Source: Eudorina sp. 2006-703-Eu-15 (taxonomy: Eukaryota; Chlorophyta; Chlorophyceae; Chlamydomonadales; Volvocaceae). Taken from it: DNA of 64,000 bases. Made by a program: the position numbers and the translations under genes. The stretch lies in assembly GCA_003117195.1 (NCBI GenBank), contig BDSI01000191.1, positions 64,501-128,500 of the forward strand, read 5' to 3'. The notes under the pieces were generated by a model, which saw nothing but the letters and a program-made list of their open reading frames with translations, searched no databases and was not told the origin of the DNA. Positions 1 to 12,400 of this stretch are shown one piece after another; position 1 is the first letter of the stretch; every line of letters begins with the position of its first letter.

Positions 1-2620
1 CCTCGACTGAACTGCACATGTAAACACAGCGCGACGTATTGGTTTCGTTGTCTAGGTTCGGTGTACCGTCACGTTAACGCCGCCGGTAGAACAAGTAGCA
101 AGGTGCACCGTACGAACCCTATCATATCGTACACGCTGCACGCTATTATGTCGTACACGTCACAATGCCGTACAAACGCGCGTTGTCAGGTTGAGATTCA
201 TCGCTGCCGGTGCATCAGAGCTGATCGACATTCGTGGGGTGTGGTTGTACAGGGGCCCTGGCATTCGTGAACTGTCCCTGGAGATGGCTGTTCGTGGGGA
301 TGGCTGTTCGTGGGGATGGCTGTTGGTGGCGATGGCTGTGCGTTGTTCCTTTGCCGTCGAAACACGTACCTGTGTGGAGTCCGTCAGGTAATGGGCCGAT
401 CGAGGCGGTGGGCAGGTGCCTGCAGGCACCTGCCCGATTAGGCAATTATAAACGCGGATGATGCTGGCGATGGGCTGGCGGACCGCCACCACCAGCGATG
501 CATGGCTCCGAAGGGCCGACTCACGACAGGCTCCCCAAGGCCGGTCTATAACCACCAGCACCCAACAAGTCGTACGTCAACACCACCTTTCACCATCAGC
601 CTCAATCGCCACCGCCTCTGTCACTTCGCCGGTCTCCATCGACACACCGCAAGCCAGCAGCACCTCCCCCGGGAACACTGGCCCCGCTGCCCAGCGAGCG
701 CAACACAAGCGGTGTCGATTGAAGCGTATTGAAGGACCACAGCTCGAGGTGACCGCTGAGGGCGCTAGGGCGGTTGCTGGAAGCGGGGTGCGCCCAGCGC
801 CTCCACCTCCTTCGAAACGCAGCGCGCGCCCGCGAGGTCTGGACCCGAAGTCTCGGGCACCTTCAAGGTCCAGATGAGCGACGCGAATCCTCGGAAAGAT
901 CAGAAACCCGATGGCCCCGGGTCACAAGTCCGTATCCCCGTCCGGCGAGCCCACGCCCACCACTGCAGCCGCTGAGAGTGACGTGCGCTGGCGCCGCGAG
1001 GAGGGCGAGTCGGATGACGCGCTTTCTGTAACACGCCAGCAGGCCGCACCAGCCATACGCCAAGCCGCCGTTGACCGTCCCCGCCGAGCGACCTGATGTC
1101 GCGCTTACTTAGCTTGCGAACCTCCCACCCGCGCCCGCCGCGGGACAGCAGCGCCAGTACGCGGATGCCATGGCGGGGCTGGTCAGGTAGTTGACAACTC
1201 CAGGTGAGCCGCCCCAGAGAGCAGCGCCGACAAGGCGGCCCCGCAGCATGCATGGACAGCCGCGGTAACGATGACGGCATAGCGGAAGGCGGCGACGGAG
1301 GGGCGTGACGCGGCTATGCCGGCGGACGTGGCGTTGAGCCGCATTCCCAAAGAGGGCGGGCCGCGGCGCCGCCCGTTGGCTGTCACGGCGCCGCAGGCGG
1401 CCTCCGTCCGCGCTTCCATTGTGGTAGGACGGTAGCCCATCGCGACGTGGATAGGTTGCAGTTCAGGTCGGCGCACATTCGGGCGAAGAGGTCATAACCA
1501 TGCCGGCGTGGCCAAGAGACGGCGTGCAACCATAGTCCGCATCATTAACGTGTAGATGCTGCCGGCCCGTAGATACAAATACGGTAGATCAACTCTGAGT
1601 TGCTGTGTGCCGTGTTGTGCCACCTGCAACTACCACCCGACCTGCCATCCCGCTTGCCGACAAGCAACATTGTTACGAGCACCGGGTGGCATCCTGGATG
1701 CGGTTCTGTGTCTGTCGTTACGCACCGTTGCACATGGGCGGACGTTGGCGCCACCGAAGGCGAGGGCACTGACGCCGCAGATGGCTGCACGCCTCCAGAG
1801 GCCGCGCCGCCACGCGCCCGCGCGCGGTCTCTATCTTTCCGTTGCTATGCAGGTACCGCACCACGTAAGTATACTGAGTTATGCTGGGTGTGCCCGGGTT
1901 CGTTCTTCGGGTTTATTTCTTTTTGAAATTTAACGCCTCCAGAGTGGCCGCCGGCAGTGCATCCGCTCCACCACTCACTCGTGCGGCTCAAGTGGGGGAG
2001 CGGCGCGGCGAAGCCGCCGATGTGTGTCGGCGATGCTGTCGAGGATCTGCTCCTGCGCGGTGCCGGTGACGTGCGTGGGGCTCATCGACGCCGCTCCTCA
2101 ACGTGTCAATGCGGCTGTCGTTGCTTGCACCTCGAGGGGCTCGCCGAGGGGCGTGGCGGTCCGCGGCGACGGCGGCGGGAGACAAGTCGGGGTTTCAGCG
2201 TTCGGCCTCCTGCAAGGGTGGCAAAATAGGCAGTGGGCGCGGCAGTGAGTCATCTAGCGGTTGCAGTGCTTGCCAGTGTACGGCACAAACCATGTTCCTA
2301 TGCAGGTTGCACGCCAGAGGCACCCAAGCGCGTCGGGCAAGTCAATCCCGCTGCCAGGGCTGAGGCCTTCGAGACGCACCTGCTGACGGGTCCGTCGCGG
2401 GCGCGGGTGAGGTGGCGGCTGCTCCAGGCAGTGACGATCACCCACGAAACCTACTGGCAGGAATCCGCCGGCCGCGTCGCGCCACATGCCCACTGCCGCC
2501 TCCGCGTCTGCCAGCGGCACACCAGGCGCACCCGCCTGCAGGCTGAACGTCCAGCAGTTCAGGGTGCAGCAACGTGCCACCGCAGTGCGCCAGGGTGCTG
2601 GGGCCGACAACGGTGACTCT

Positions 2621-2673
<53 letters not shown>

Positions 2674-2861
2674 GGACGGCGCCGTCTTGTACGATCGACC
2701 GCGTGGACCGGCACCTGCAGCAGCGGCCCTGCAACACAGCCGGTGTTGATCAATCGTGTGTACGGCAAGAAACACAACCATTGCGAAACACCGTACCCAG
2801 GCCGACCGACGTACGGACCCACCGACCCACGGGTCACCGCGCTTAATCCCGCGAACTTCCC
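1..2861. other. No intact gene; decayed or intergenic DNA
   Basis: I find no spliced or intronless gene here that I can defend. Some stretches read like former coding sequence. Positions 458-877 (+) give a 139-codon Ser/Pro-rich open frame. Around 868-1096 (+) short coding-looking pieces sit in different frames, and near 1150-1198 another coding-looking piece ends in a stop. This would fit a decayed mobile element or pseudogene, but no reverse transcriptase, transposase or terminal repeat could be recognised. A (CTG)n tract lies near the right end. Confidence 0.4.
2625..2673. repeat. (CTG)n/(CAG)n trinucleotide tract
   Basis: About 16 uninterrupted CTG units. All frames stay open across it, giving artificial poly-Leu, poly-Ala, poly-Cys or poly-Gln shadows. 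No flanking exon with splice sites was found, so I treat it as non-coding. Confidence 0.9.
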
Positions 2862-5800
2862 AAAATAAGGCTTTCGAAGCAGAAGCACAGCAAGCCGGCA
2901 CCCATCACGATTCCATGCAAGGCTAACAGGCAGGAGGTTGCAGGACGCTGTTCAGAGGCAGGGTAATCGATTTTTCAAACAGTGCGCACGTGACCGATTC
3001 AAGTTCCCCGACCCCGACCTACCAGCAGGTGACCCATGCAAGTCCCCAGACCCAGCGCGCGCGCAGAAATACAACCTTTGTCTCTGTGTTGATGCGCCAG
3101 AGCACAACCAGCAGCGCATCTTGAGGGGGACTCGACGCCGAGCGGCCGCTGCGTAGCCATGCTGGAATGAAGCTTCCAGCAGCGTCACCACCAGAGCTGT
3201 CCTTGATGGCCGCCAACCGTATCCGCCGACCGAAACCAAGCTTTCGAAACCGGAGCAGAAGCACAGCAAGCCGGCACCCATCACGATTCCATGCAAGGCT
3301 AACAGGCAGGAGGTTGCAGGACGCTGTTCAGAGGCAGGGTAATCGATTTTTCAAACAGTGCGCACGTGACCGATTCAAGTTCCCCGACCCCGACCTACCA
3401 GCAGGTGACCCATGCAAGTCCCCAGACCCAGCGCGCGCGCAGAAATACAACCTTTGTCTCTGTGTTGATGCGCCAGAGCACGACCAGCAGCGCATCTTGA
3501 GGGCGACTCGACGCCGAGCGGCCGCTGCGTAGCCATGCTGGAATGAAGCTTCCAGCAGCGTCACCACCAGAGCTGTCCTTGATGGCCGCCAACCGTATCC
3601 GCCGACCGAAACCAAGCTTTCGAAACCGGAGCAGAAGCACAGCAAGCCGGCACCCATGCAAGGCTAACAGGCAGGAGGTTGCAGGACGCTGTTCAGAGGC
3701 AGGGTAATCGATTTTTCAAACAGTGCGCACGTGACCGATTCAAGTTCCCCGACCCCGACCTACCAGCAGGTGACCCATGCAAGTCCCCAGACCCAGCGCG
3801 CGCGCAGAAATACAACCTTTGTCTCTGTGTTGATGCGCCAGAGCACAACCAGCAGCGCATCTTGAGGGGGACTCGACGCCGAGCGGCCGCTGCGTAGCCA
3901 TGCTGGAATGAAGCTTCCAGCAGCGTCACCACCAGAGCTGTCCTTGATGGCCGCCAACCGTATCCGCCGACCGAAACCAAGCTTTCGAAACCGGAGCAGA
4001 AGCACAGCAAGCCGGCACCCATCACGATTCCATGCAAGGCTAACAGGCAGGAGGTTGCAGGACGCTGTTCAGAGGCAGGGTAATCGATTTTTCAAACAGT
4101 GCGCACGTGACCGATTCAAGTTCCCCGACCCCGACCTACCAGCAGGTGACCCATGCAAGTCCCCAGACCCAGCGCGCGCGCAGAAATACAACCTTTGTCT
4201 CTGTGTTGATGCGCCAGAGCACAACCAGCAGCGCATCTTGAGGGGGACTCGACGCCGAGCGGCCGCTGCGTAGCCATGCTGGAATGAAGCTTCCAGCAGC
4301 GTCACCACCAGAGCTGTCCTTGATGGCCGCCAACCGTATCCGCCGACCAAAACCAAGCTTTCGAAACCGGAGCAGAAGCACAGCAAGCCGGCACCCATGC
4401 AAGGCTAACAGGCAGGAGGTTGCAGGACGCTGTTCAGAGGCAGGGTAATCGATTTTTCAAACAGTGCGCACGTGACCGATCCAAGCTCGGCCTCCCCGAC
4501 CCCGACCTACCAGCAGGTGACCCATGCAAGTCCCCAGACCCAGCGCGCGCGCAGAAATACAAACTTTGTCTCTGTGTTGATGCGCCAGAGCACAACCAGC
4601 AGCGCATCTTGAGGGGGACTCGACGCCGAGCGGCCGCTGCGTAGCCATGCTGGAATGAAGCTTCCAGCAGCGTCACCACCAGAGCTGTCCTTGATGGCCG
4701 CCAACCGTATCCGCCGACCGAAACCAAGCTTTCGAAACCGGAGCAGAAGCACAGCAAGCCGGCACCCATCACGATTCCATGCAAGGCTAACAGGCAGGAG
4801 GTTGCAGGACGCTGTTCAGAGGCAGGGTAATCGATTTTTCAAACAGTGCGCACGTGACCGATTCAAGTTCCCCGACCCCGACCTACCAGCAGGTGACCCA
4901 TGCAAGTCCCCAGACCCAGCGCGCGCGCAGAAATACAACCTTTGTCTCTGTGTTGATGCGCCAGAGCACAACCAGCAGCGCATCTTGAGGGGGACTCGAC
5001 GCCGAGCGGCCGCTGCGTAGCCATGCTGGAATGAAGCTTCCAGCAGCGTCACCACCAGAGCTGTCCTTGATGGCCGCCAACCGTATCCGCCGACCAAAAC
5101 CAAGCTTTCGAAACCGGAGCAGAAGCACAGCAAGCCGGCACCCATGCAAGGCTAACAGGCAGGAGGTTGCAGGACGCTGTTCAGAGGCAGGGTAATCGAT
5201 TTTTCAAACAGTGCGCACGTGACCGATCCAAGCTCGGCCTCCCCGACCCCGACCTACCAGCAGGTGACCCATGCAAGTCCCCAGACCCAGCGCGCGCGCA
5301 GAAATACAAACTTTGTCTCTGTGTTGATGCGCCAGAGCACAACCAGCAGCGCATCTTGAGGGGGACTCGACGCCGAGCGGCCGCTGCGTAGCCATGCTGG
5401 AATGAAGCTTCCAGCAGCGTCACCACCAGAGCTGTCCTTGATGGCCGCCAACCGTATCCGCCGACCGAAACCAAGCTTTCGAAACCGGAGCAGAAGCACA
5501 GCAAGCCGGCACCCATCACGATTCCATGCAAGGCTAACAGGCAGGAGGTTGCAGGACGCTGTTCAGAGGCAGGGTAATCGATTTTTCAAACAGTGCGCAC
5601 GTGACCGATCCAAGCTCGGCCTCCCCGACCCCGACCTACCAGCAGGTGACCCATGCAAGTCCCCAGACCCAGCGCGCGCGCAGAAATACAACCTTTGTCT
5701 CTGTGTTGATGCGCCAGAGCACAACCAGCAGTGCATCTTGAGGGGGACTCGACGCCGAGCGGCCGCTGCGTAGCCATGCTGGAATGAAGCTTCCAGCAGC

Positions 5801-6966
5801 GTCACCACCAGAGCTGTCCTTGATGGCCGCCAACCGTATCCGCCGACCGAAACCAAGCTTTCGAAACCGGAGCAGAAGCACAGCAAGCCGGCACCCATGC
5901 AAGGCTAACAGGCAGGAGGTTGCAGGACGCTGTTCAGAGGCAGGGTAATCGATTTTTCAAACAGTGCGCACGTGACCGATCCAAGCTCGGCCTCCCCGAC
6001 CCCGACCTACCAGCAGGTGACCCATGCAAGTCCCCAGACCCAGCGCGCGCGCAGAAATACAACCTTTGTCTCTGTGTTGATGCGCCAGAGCACAACCAGC
6101 AGTGCATCTTGAGGAGGACTCGACGCCGAGCGGCCGCTGCGTAGCCATGCTGGAATGAAGCTTCCAGCAGCGTCACCACCAGAGCTGTCCTTGATGGCCG
6201 CCAACCGTATCCGCCGACCGAAACCAAGCTTTCGAAACCGGAGCAGAAGCACAGCAAGCCGGCACCCATGCAAGGCTAACAGGCAGGAGGTTGCAGGACG
6301 CTGTTCAGAGGCAGGGTAATCGATTTTTCAAACAGTGCGCACGTGACCGATCCAAGCTCGGCCTCCCCGACCCCGACCTACCAGCAGGTGACCCATGCAA
6401 GTCCCCAGACCCAGCGCGCGCGCAGAAATACAACCTTTGTCTCTGTGTTGATGCGCCAGAGCACAACCAGCAGCACATCTTGAGGGCGACTCGACGCCGA
6501 GCGGCCGCTGCGTAGCCATGCTGGAATGAAGCTTCCAGCAGCGTCACCACCAGAGCTGTCCTTGATGGCCGCCAACCGTGTCCGCCGACCGAAACCAAGC
6601 TTTCGAAACCGGAGCAGAAGCACAGCAAGCCGGCACCCATCACGATTCCATGCAAGGCTAACAGGCAGGAGGTTGCAGGACGCTGTTCAGAGGCAGGGTA
6701 ATCGATTTTCAAACAGTGCTCACGTGACCGATCCAAGTTCCCCAACCCCGACCTACCAGCAGGTGACCCATGCAAGTCCCCAGACCCAGCGCGCGCGCAG
6801 AAAGACAACCTTTGTCTCTGTGTTGATGCGCCAGAGCACAACCAGCAGCGCATCTTGAGGGGGACTCGACGCCGAGAGGCCGGCCGCTGTGTAGCCATGC
6901 CGGAGCGAAGCTTCCACCAGCGACATCACCAGAGCTGTCCTTGATGGCCACCAACCGTGTCCGCCG
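2862..6966. repeat. Tandem satellite, 365-382 bp units, about 11 copies, with higher-order structure
   Basis: The anchor CAGGAGGTTGCAGGACGCTG recurs at 2931, 3307, 3672, 4048, 4413, 4795, 5160, 5542, 5913, 6284 and 6666, so the spacings are 376, 365, 376, 365, 382, 365, 382, 371, 371 and 382 bp. Length varies because of two independent indels: an 11-bp block (ATCACGATTCC) after CACCC, and a 6-bp change (CAAGTTCCCC versus CAAGCTCGGCCTCCCC). Adjacent units tend to alternate, giving 741- and 747-bp dimers. The right edge (unit from 6666 and a partial copy to about 6966) is diverged. Both strands keep long open frames in every unit, but with no splice sites or known domain; I read these as by-products of the repeat. 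Confidence 0.95.
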
Positions 6967-9450
6967 ACACCCAGCGCCCGGTGTGCATCCAGCATCAGAA
7001 CGAATCTTGGCTCTTGGGTTGCCATTACTATGGCGGATGAATGTTGGACGAAGGCGTGCATTCTGGGCTTCCACCTGCAGCTGCGGCGACGCACGATACC
7101 GGTGTCAGTTTTCCATGTGTGCGGCATGGAAGCTTGCAAGACTCCAGCACCTACATAATATTCCCAAACCTCACCAAGTGACATTTGCCTTGTCTGATAG
7201 GTTGTTCTTGTAGCAGCTACAAGACATCCCCGTGGAAATGTAAATGTCGTCAGGCTGCCAGTTGCCGCTGCGCACGAAACGCAACCGTCACCGCTACGGG
7301 TGTAGATGATATAGAAGATGCATGTTGCATACCATCTATGGGATGGTGATGGGGACCGAAGGGCGACGTCGGCTGTTCCCAGGATAAGCCATGTGTTTCC
7401 GAGTCCCAGAGCCCGGCCAGTGCGCAAGACCTACCAAAATTAATGCCTCCCAAGACTCAGCTTGCGTCCCATATTCCCATAAGCTGCGTCCAGCTGTTGC
7501 AATTTCAGGCCAGGTTGCGGGTGCAGGGAATTTACGATAAAATATTATAGATAATTGTTTGTGTTCGTTTTTTGTGTTAATTTAACGTTTCTGAGATCTC
7601 TTTTGAGAACTAATGGTTCATGCCGTGGGTTTTTGCCCCATTGTCGACGCCGTACCCATTCAGACGAAATCGAGGGCCTCACAGAAGGTAACTATAACAT
7701 CAAAAACATAAAATAAGCTTCGAGCGGAAGTATTATCGTGGGTAACCTGTCATGCTATTCACGGGCGACAAAACCGGTTGACACGTAAGCAACGCTGCCG
7801 CGACTGCGCGGACAAGGGTTGGCATGCCGCAAAGCCGCGCTACACTAAGTATATATCCCGCCATCGCACGTTAGTGCCCATGGCGACTTATGTTGGGGGT
7901 CCTGGAATGGCGCGCGTGTCGGGATGTTCAGCTGCAAGTTGGCTGCCAGCGCCGTCCAGGCCCGAAAGCGCATCAGCAGCGGTCCACTCGTACCCTCCGC
8001 GGGGCCTCACCTCTTACAAAGCTGCAGGAGCAGGCCCGTCGAGCACAAACGTAAAATGACCTCCCGCCCGGGACCGCGTGCCATGACACTCGCCCGCGAC
8101 GCAGGCCAGTCTGCAGGACGCCGCACGTGGAGAGTGCCCTCCTTGCGCTCCGTCCGCCTTGCGCTGCGCTGCAGCGGCGCCGCCGCCACTTGTGCTGTGA
8201 TCCAGATCCAGGTCAAGAGCGAGGGGCTGTACCCCTACCGCCTGCCGCCACGGGCCCCACAGCAACACACCCCAACCCCACCTGTCGGCGCCGTTTCCCC
8301 CATCATCCCACCACCATCCAGAAGCGGTCTGCGACAAGCCGTCGGCATCGCCACCGTCGCCGCTGCTGGCTAGTGGCCCACAAGCGCGCAGTCCGACGCG
8401 GCCCTGCTCCCGCTCCCCCATCCGCTCGGCGGCAGATGGGAGAGATAAACCGTACCGCTGTACCCCCTCCTCCCTCCTTCCTTTCCCCACCCCCACACCG
8501 AACACACTTCAAGGGATCAACGGTGTATACCAGGGCAAGCCCCAGCGGGCCCCACCGACAAGACACCTCCAGTCCTCCACACCTCAACGCCGCGAACAGT
8601 AAAACACAGCGGGTCATAACCCCATTCAGACAGCCACGACATGCCGTACTTACTGCCACCGACCGTTCCAGTCCTACCCCGGCTCCTGAATCAGCCAACG
8701 GAGTATATTTCAGCGGAGCCCGCAGCGGCGGCCGCCAAACACTGCCTGCGCCCATCCGTTGCGTTCAGGTGCCCGCCCGACTGGGCCCCGTCCACCTTCC
8801 CAACCAACCAATCAACCAACCAGCGGTTCCCTGGCTGAGGTGTGATGCGCACTCGCCCACCCACCCACCCACTCTCTCCTCCACGACATCCACCTGCCAG
8901 CATCTGACCAACTCCGGTGGCGCTAGCGCTGGGTAATGTCCTCCTTCGCCCACCTACCTACCTACCCACCTACCTATCTACCCACGTACCTGACATCCTG
9001 CTGCGCGGCTTCTTTCACATTCGCAATCCTTTCTTCCGCTAGGGGGTGGGCGCTGCCTCCTTCCACCACCACCTGACTACAGCACTACATGCCCTCTACT
9101 CCTCCGACCGCCTTGACCACTCAACAGCCCCCCTAACCGCCCATGCCCCCGGCCTTCACTGCCTCCCCCTTGCCGACCTACCACCTACGTGTGCGCTTCA
9201 CTAACGGTCTAACGGTCTAACGGTCTAACGGTGCAGTGAGATGAGGCGCGCTGATGTGGTTTACGTAATCTATGCAAAGACGAAAACGCCTCGATAGTGG
9301 CTTTGGACCTCGCCTCCCCTCCCCCTCCCTCGTCTCCCTTCCCCTCGGGTAACTGACCCGACTGGACCCGCCGTGTAGGCACGGCAGGTAGCGGTGGGAC
9401 GAATCCCAACCCTACCCCCCTTCTCCGCCTGCAACCTCCGACTGCTTACA
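6967..9450. other. Intergenic DNA plus probable 3' UTR of the FIG4-like gene
   Basis: No coding exon with supporting splice sites was found. 7500-7720 is clearly AT-richer than its surroundings. Simple sequence includes ACCT/ACCC-type repeats near 8940-8995 and a short CGGTCTAA repeat near 9205-9230. The phosphatase gene to the right is read on the minus strand and stops at 9451, so its 3' UTR must lie here. TGTAA, the usual volvocine poly(A) signal, occurs on the minus strand at 9450-9446, directly after the stop, and again at 8018-8014. Confidence 0.5.
8014..8018 (-). terminator. Candidate TGTAA poly(A) signal for the FIG4-like gene
   Basis: TGTAA on the minus strand, about 1.4 kb past the phosphatase stop codon. 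The only other one noticed (9450-9446) touches the stop codon and would leave almost no 3' UTR, so this one is preferred, but weakly. Confidence 0.35.
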
Positions 9451-12400
9451 TTACCAGCCCGCGCCAACCCCCAGCTGGTCGATGTAGCAGTGCGCATCGT
9501 AGGCGGCAATGTCCCGGCGGCGTTCTTCGCCGTACAGGCCGTACGGCTCAGCGATCGAACCCAGGAAGTCTCCGAGCTTGGCTCTGGCATGCGTCTGAGC
9601 CACTTCGTAGTGCAGGAAGGCCATGTGCTCCACCTGCTGCTTCTGCTGCAGCACGTGCGGGGGCGGATGAGTGTACGGCATGCGGTACGGCGGGGTGGCA
9701 GCGGCGGCCGCGGCCGCCGCTGTGGTCCGGGTCGTCTCGCCCCCGCCCCCGCTGCCACCGCCGCCGCCGCCGCCGGCGGCCTCGCATCCATCCTCCGCCG
9801 CCACAGCTGGCGCCGATGCGCCCGCACCGCCACCGCCGCCGCTGACGCGCTCCCCGCTCTGACCCAGATGCGGTCCTGATGCGCTCGCGGATGATGGCGT
9901 CATGGTACCAGCGCCGCCCGCCACCGTTCGCTCCGGAACCGCCGCCCCCTGCAGCTGTGGCTTTGGCTCCGCCGCCGCCGCTGCTCGCTGGTCCAGCTGA
10001 TCCCGCCGCTGGTTCCCCTCCCCGTTCCCCTCCCCCTGCCCCTCCTCCTCCCGCTCGTGGGGCGCCCTGACGTGGCGCAGGCGGCCCGGGTGCGGCTCGT
10101 AGGGTCTGGGCACGTGCCTGGGTCGTGGCTCCAGCCCCCACCAGGGCTGCAGCTCCCAGTTGAGGCCCAGGTCCTCCAGCCCCAGGGCCAACAGGTCGTT
10201 GACCTCCAGACCCGCACTCACCAGCTTCCTGAGAGGCGGGGGCGGGGGGGCAACGCACCCGGGTGGGGGCCAGCAGGCCATCCGTCAGTCAGTCAGTCGA
10301 TCGGGTCAGAGGTTGGGGTTGGGCATGTGTGCAGATGGGGGGAGAGGGCGAGCGACGACGTCACCGGCCCCCACACGGGGGCTGCAGTCAGTCAGGGGTG
10401 AGTGCCCCCTTCCTACCGGGTACGCAAAGTGTCGGGCGGGGCGGGGCGGAGGGCAGCCAAGCGGCGATCGTGAGGTCGGCGTGTGCGGCGGCGTGTGCGG
10501 CGGCGTGTGCGGCGGCGTGCCTCCCCCGCCCCTCAACGTCCTGACGTCCACGCGCGCAAACACCTCAACATGTCAACAACCGACAACCGATAACAAACCG
10601 CCACCTGGCAACCCGTCAACCGCCACCGACAGGAGAGCGCCCCCCTCACCGCTGTCGCTCCTCCTCCCGCGCCCTGGCCGCCGCCCCCGCCGCCGCCCTC
10701 CTCCGGGTGACCGGGTCCAGCGTGTGGCCCTCGCCCATGTGGCGCCAGTCGGTGGTGGTGGACATAGGGCCCCCGGGCACCTCGATGAAGTCGTTCAACA
10801 CCGGGATGCCCTGACCCTGACCCTGGCCCGCACCGCTCGGAGCCGCCACCACCTGCTGAGCAGTGAGAGATTTGAACACACACCGTGTAGGGGTTTTGTT
10901 TGAGTTGGCCCCGTGATCGGCTTTATGAAGGCAGGCTGGCTTGGTGCCTGACCTCGTGGCGCGTTTTAGATGGGGCTAGAGGCCCCGGGTGCACGGCACC
11001 CTTGTGGTCCCGTGCTGTGTCTCCTCGCCCCTCTCCCAGTTCTCTGGGAGAGTGCTTCGGCGGTCTCCCGTATGGGGCGGGTTAGCGCCCCCGGCCAGCG
11101 TCGGCCCGGCAGGTATGTAATGATACACACCCCAACACACACACACACACATACACACACATACACACACAAACACACACACACACACACACACACACAA
11201 GTATGCGTACGGGGGCAGGCAGGGCAGACGGCGTGGTGGCGGGTGGCGGAATCCAAATGGCGGACGGCAGGTGCTCACGATTATGAGCCGAGTGACTTGG
11301 ACGTGGACGTGGACGGGAGGGGAGGGGCACAATGCAGGAGTCAAGAAAGGGAGCTGGACATCGAATAAGGTATAAGTAAGTGGGTCGAGGCCGGGGTTTT
11401 AATCGCCGATCGTCGATGTGAACAAGTCGGTAACTGTAAGGCAAGGACAGGACAGGACAGGACAGGACAGGGGAAAAGGGTGGAGGGGTAGAGACGGACA
11501 CGTAGAGGGTGCCCCCGGGGACCGGGTGGGGGTCGCACCTGCTTGCCGCCGCCAGCTGCTGCTGCCCCCGGCTGGCTGTGTGGCCCCAGCAGCGAGCCAC
11601 TGAACATGGACGTCACCGTACGACCGCCCGGCCGGCCGTCGTACTGCCCCGCCGCCGCAGCCGCCGCCGCCTCGCCGTCCCCCGCCGAGTAGTAGTACGC
11701 CGCGTCGTCGTCATCGCCGCCGCCGCCGCCGCCGCGCGCCGCGCCGCCGCCGCTGCCTCCGCCGACGCCGCCGTCACCGCCGAAGCTGCCGCCCAGCGCC
11801 GGGATCGTCTCCGCGACCGTACGGAATGTCGTATCTCGTCCATGGTGCCCGTCCGTGTGATCCACGTCCACCATGGCTTCCAGGACCTGCCGCAGGCTCC
11901 GAGACCGTACGGCGTGCACCAACTCCCCAGCAGCCCCCCCCGCCGTCCCTAGGGCTAAGGTACCGGTACCCGGAGCAGCCCCCCCCGCCGCCCTCGGTGA
12001 GCCCTCACTCAGGACGCTGCCGCCGCCGTCAGTGCCCGACGTGACCGTCCTCGGCACGGCGGCGGCGCCGCCGGCGGTCCCGGCGTTGCCGCCGCCGTGC
12101 CTCGAGGGCTCCGGCGAGAGGGGGTTGGAGTTGAATCCGGAGAGGGCGGGTGACAGCGGGGTGTGGGAGCCCGAGGGGAGGGGCGACAGGGGACCGCTGA
12201 TGCGGGGGTGGAGGGCCGTCGGGGCGGGGCGGACCGGCGGCCTGTGGGGGGTTGGGGTGGGGGGTGGGGGGTGGGTGGGGTGGGGTGCACACGGAGGGTG
12301 AGGGTGAGCAGGTGGAGGAGCAGGAGGCGGGGGAGGGGAAGCAGGAGGCGGGGGAACATGACTTGGTGGGGGGGGGCCCGACGATCGGGTTTAGGGGTTG

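Noticed and set aside
2931..6898. Repeated 70-120 codon open frames in the satellite on both strands
   Set aside because: Every unit carries them because the unit sequence lacks stops in those frames. There are no splice signals or known domains, and length indels (11 and 6 bp) are tolerated without preserving frame.
2862..6966. Could the array be a CRISPR?
   Set aside because: Whole 365-382 bp units repeat head to tail without unique spacers, and the DNA is eukaryotic nuclear.
8127..8936. 269-codon plus-strand open frame
   Set aside because: It lies in the presumed 3' UTR of the minus-strand phosphatase gene and has low-complexity Pro/Arg/His composition, without splice sites or a domain.
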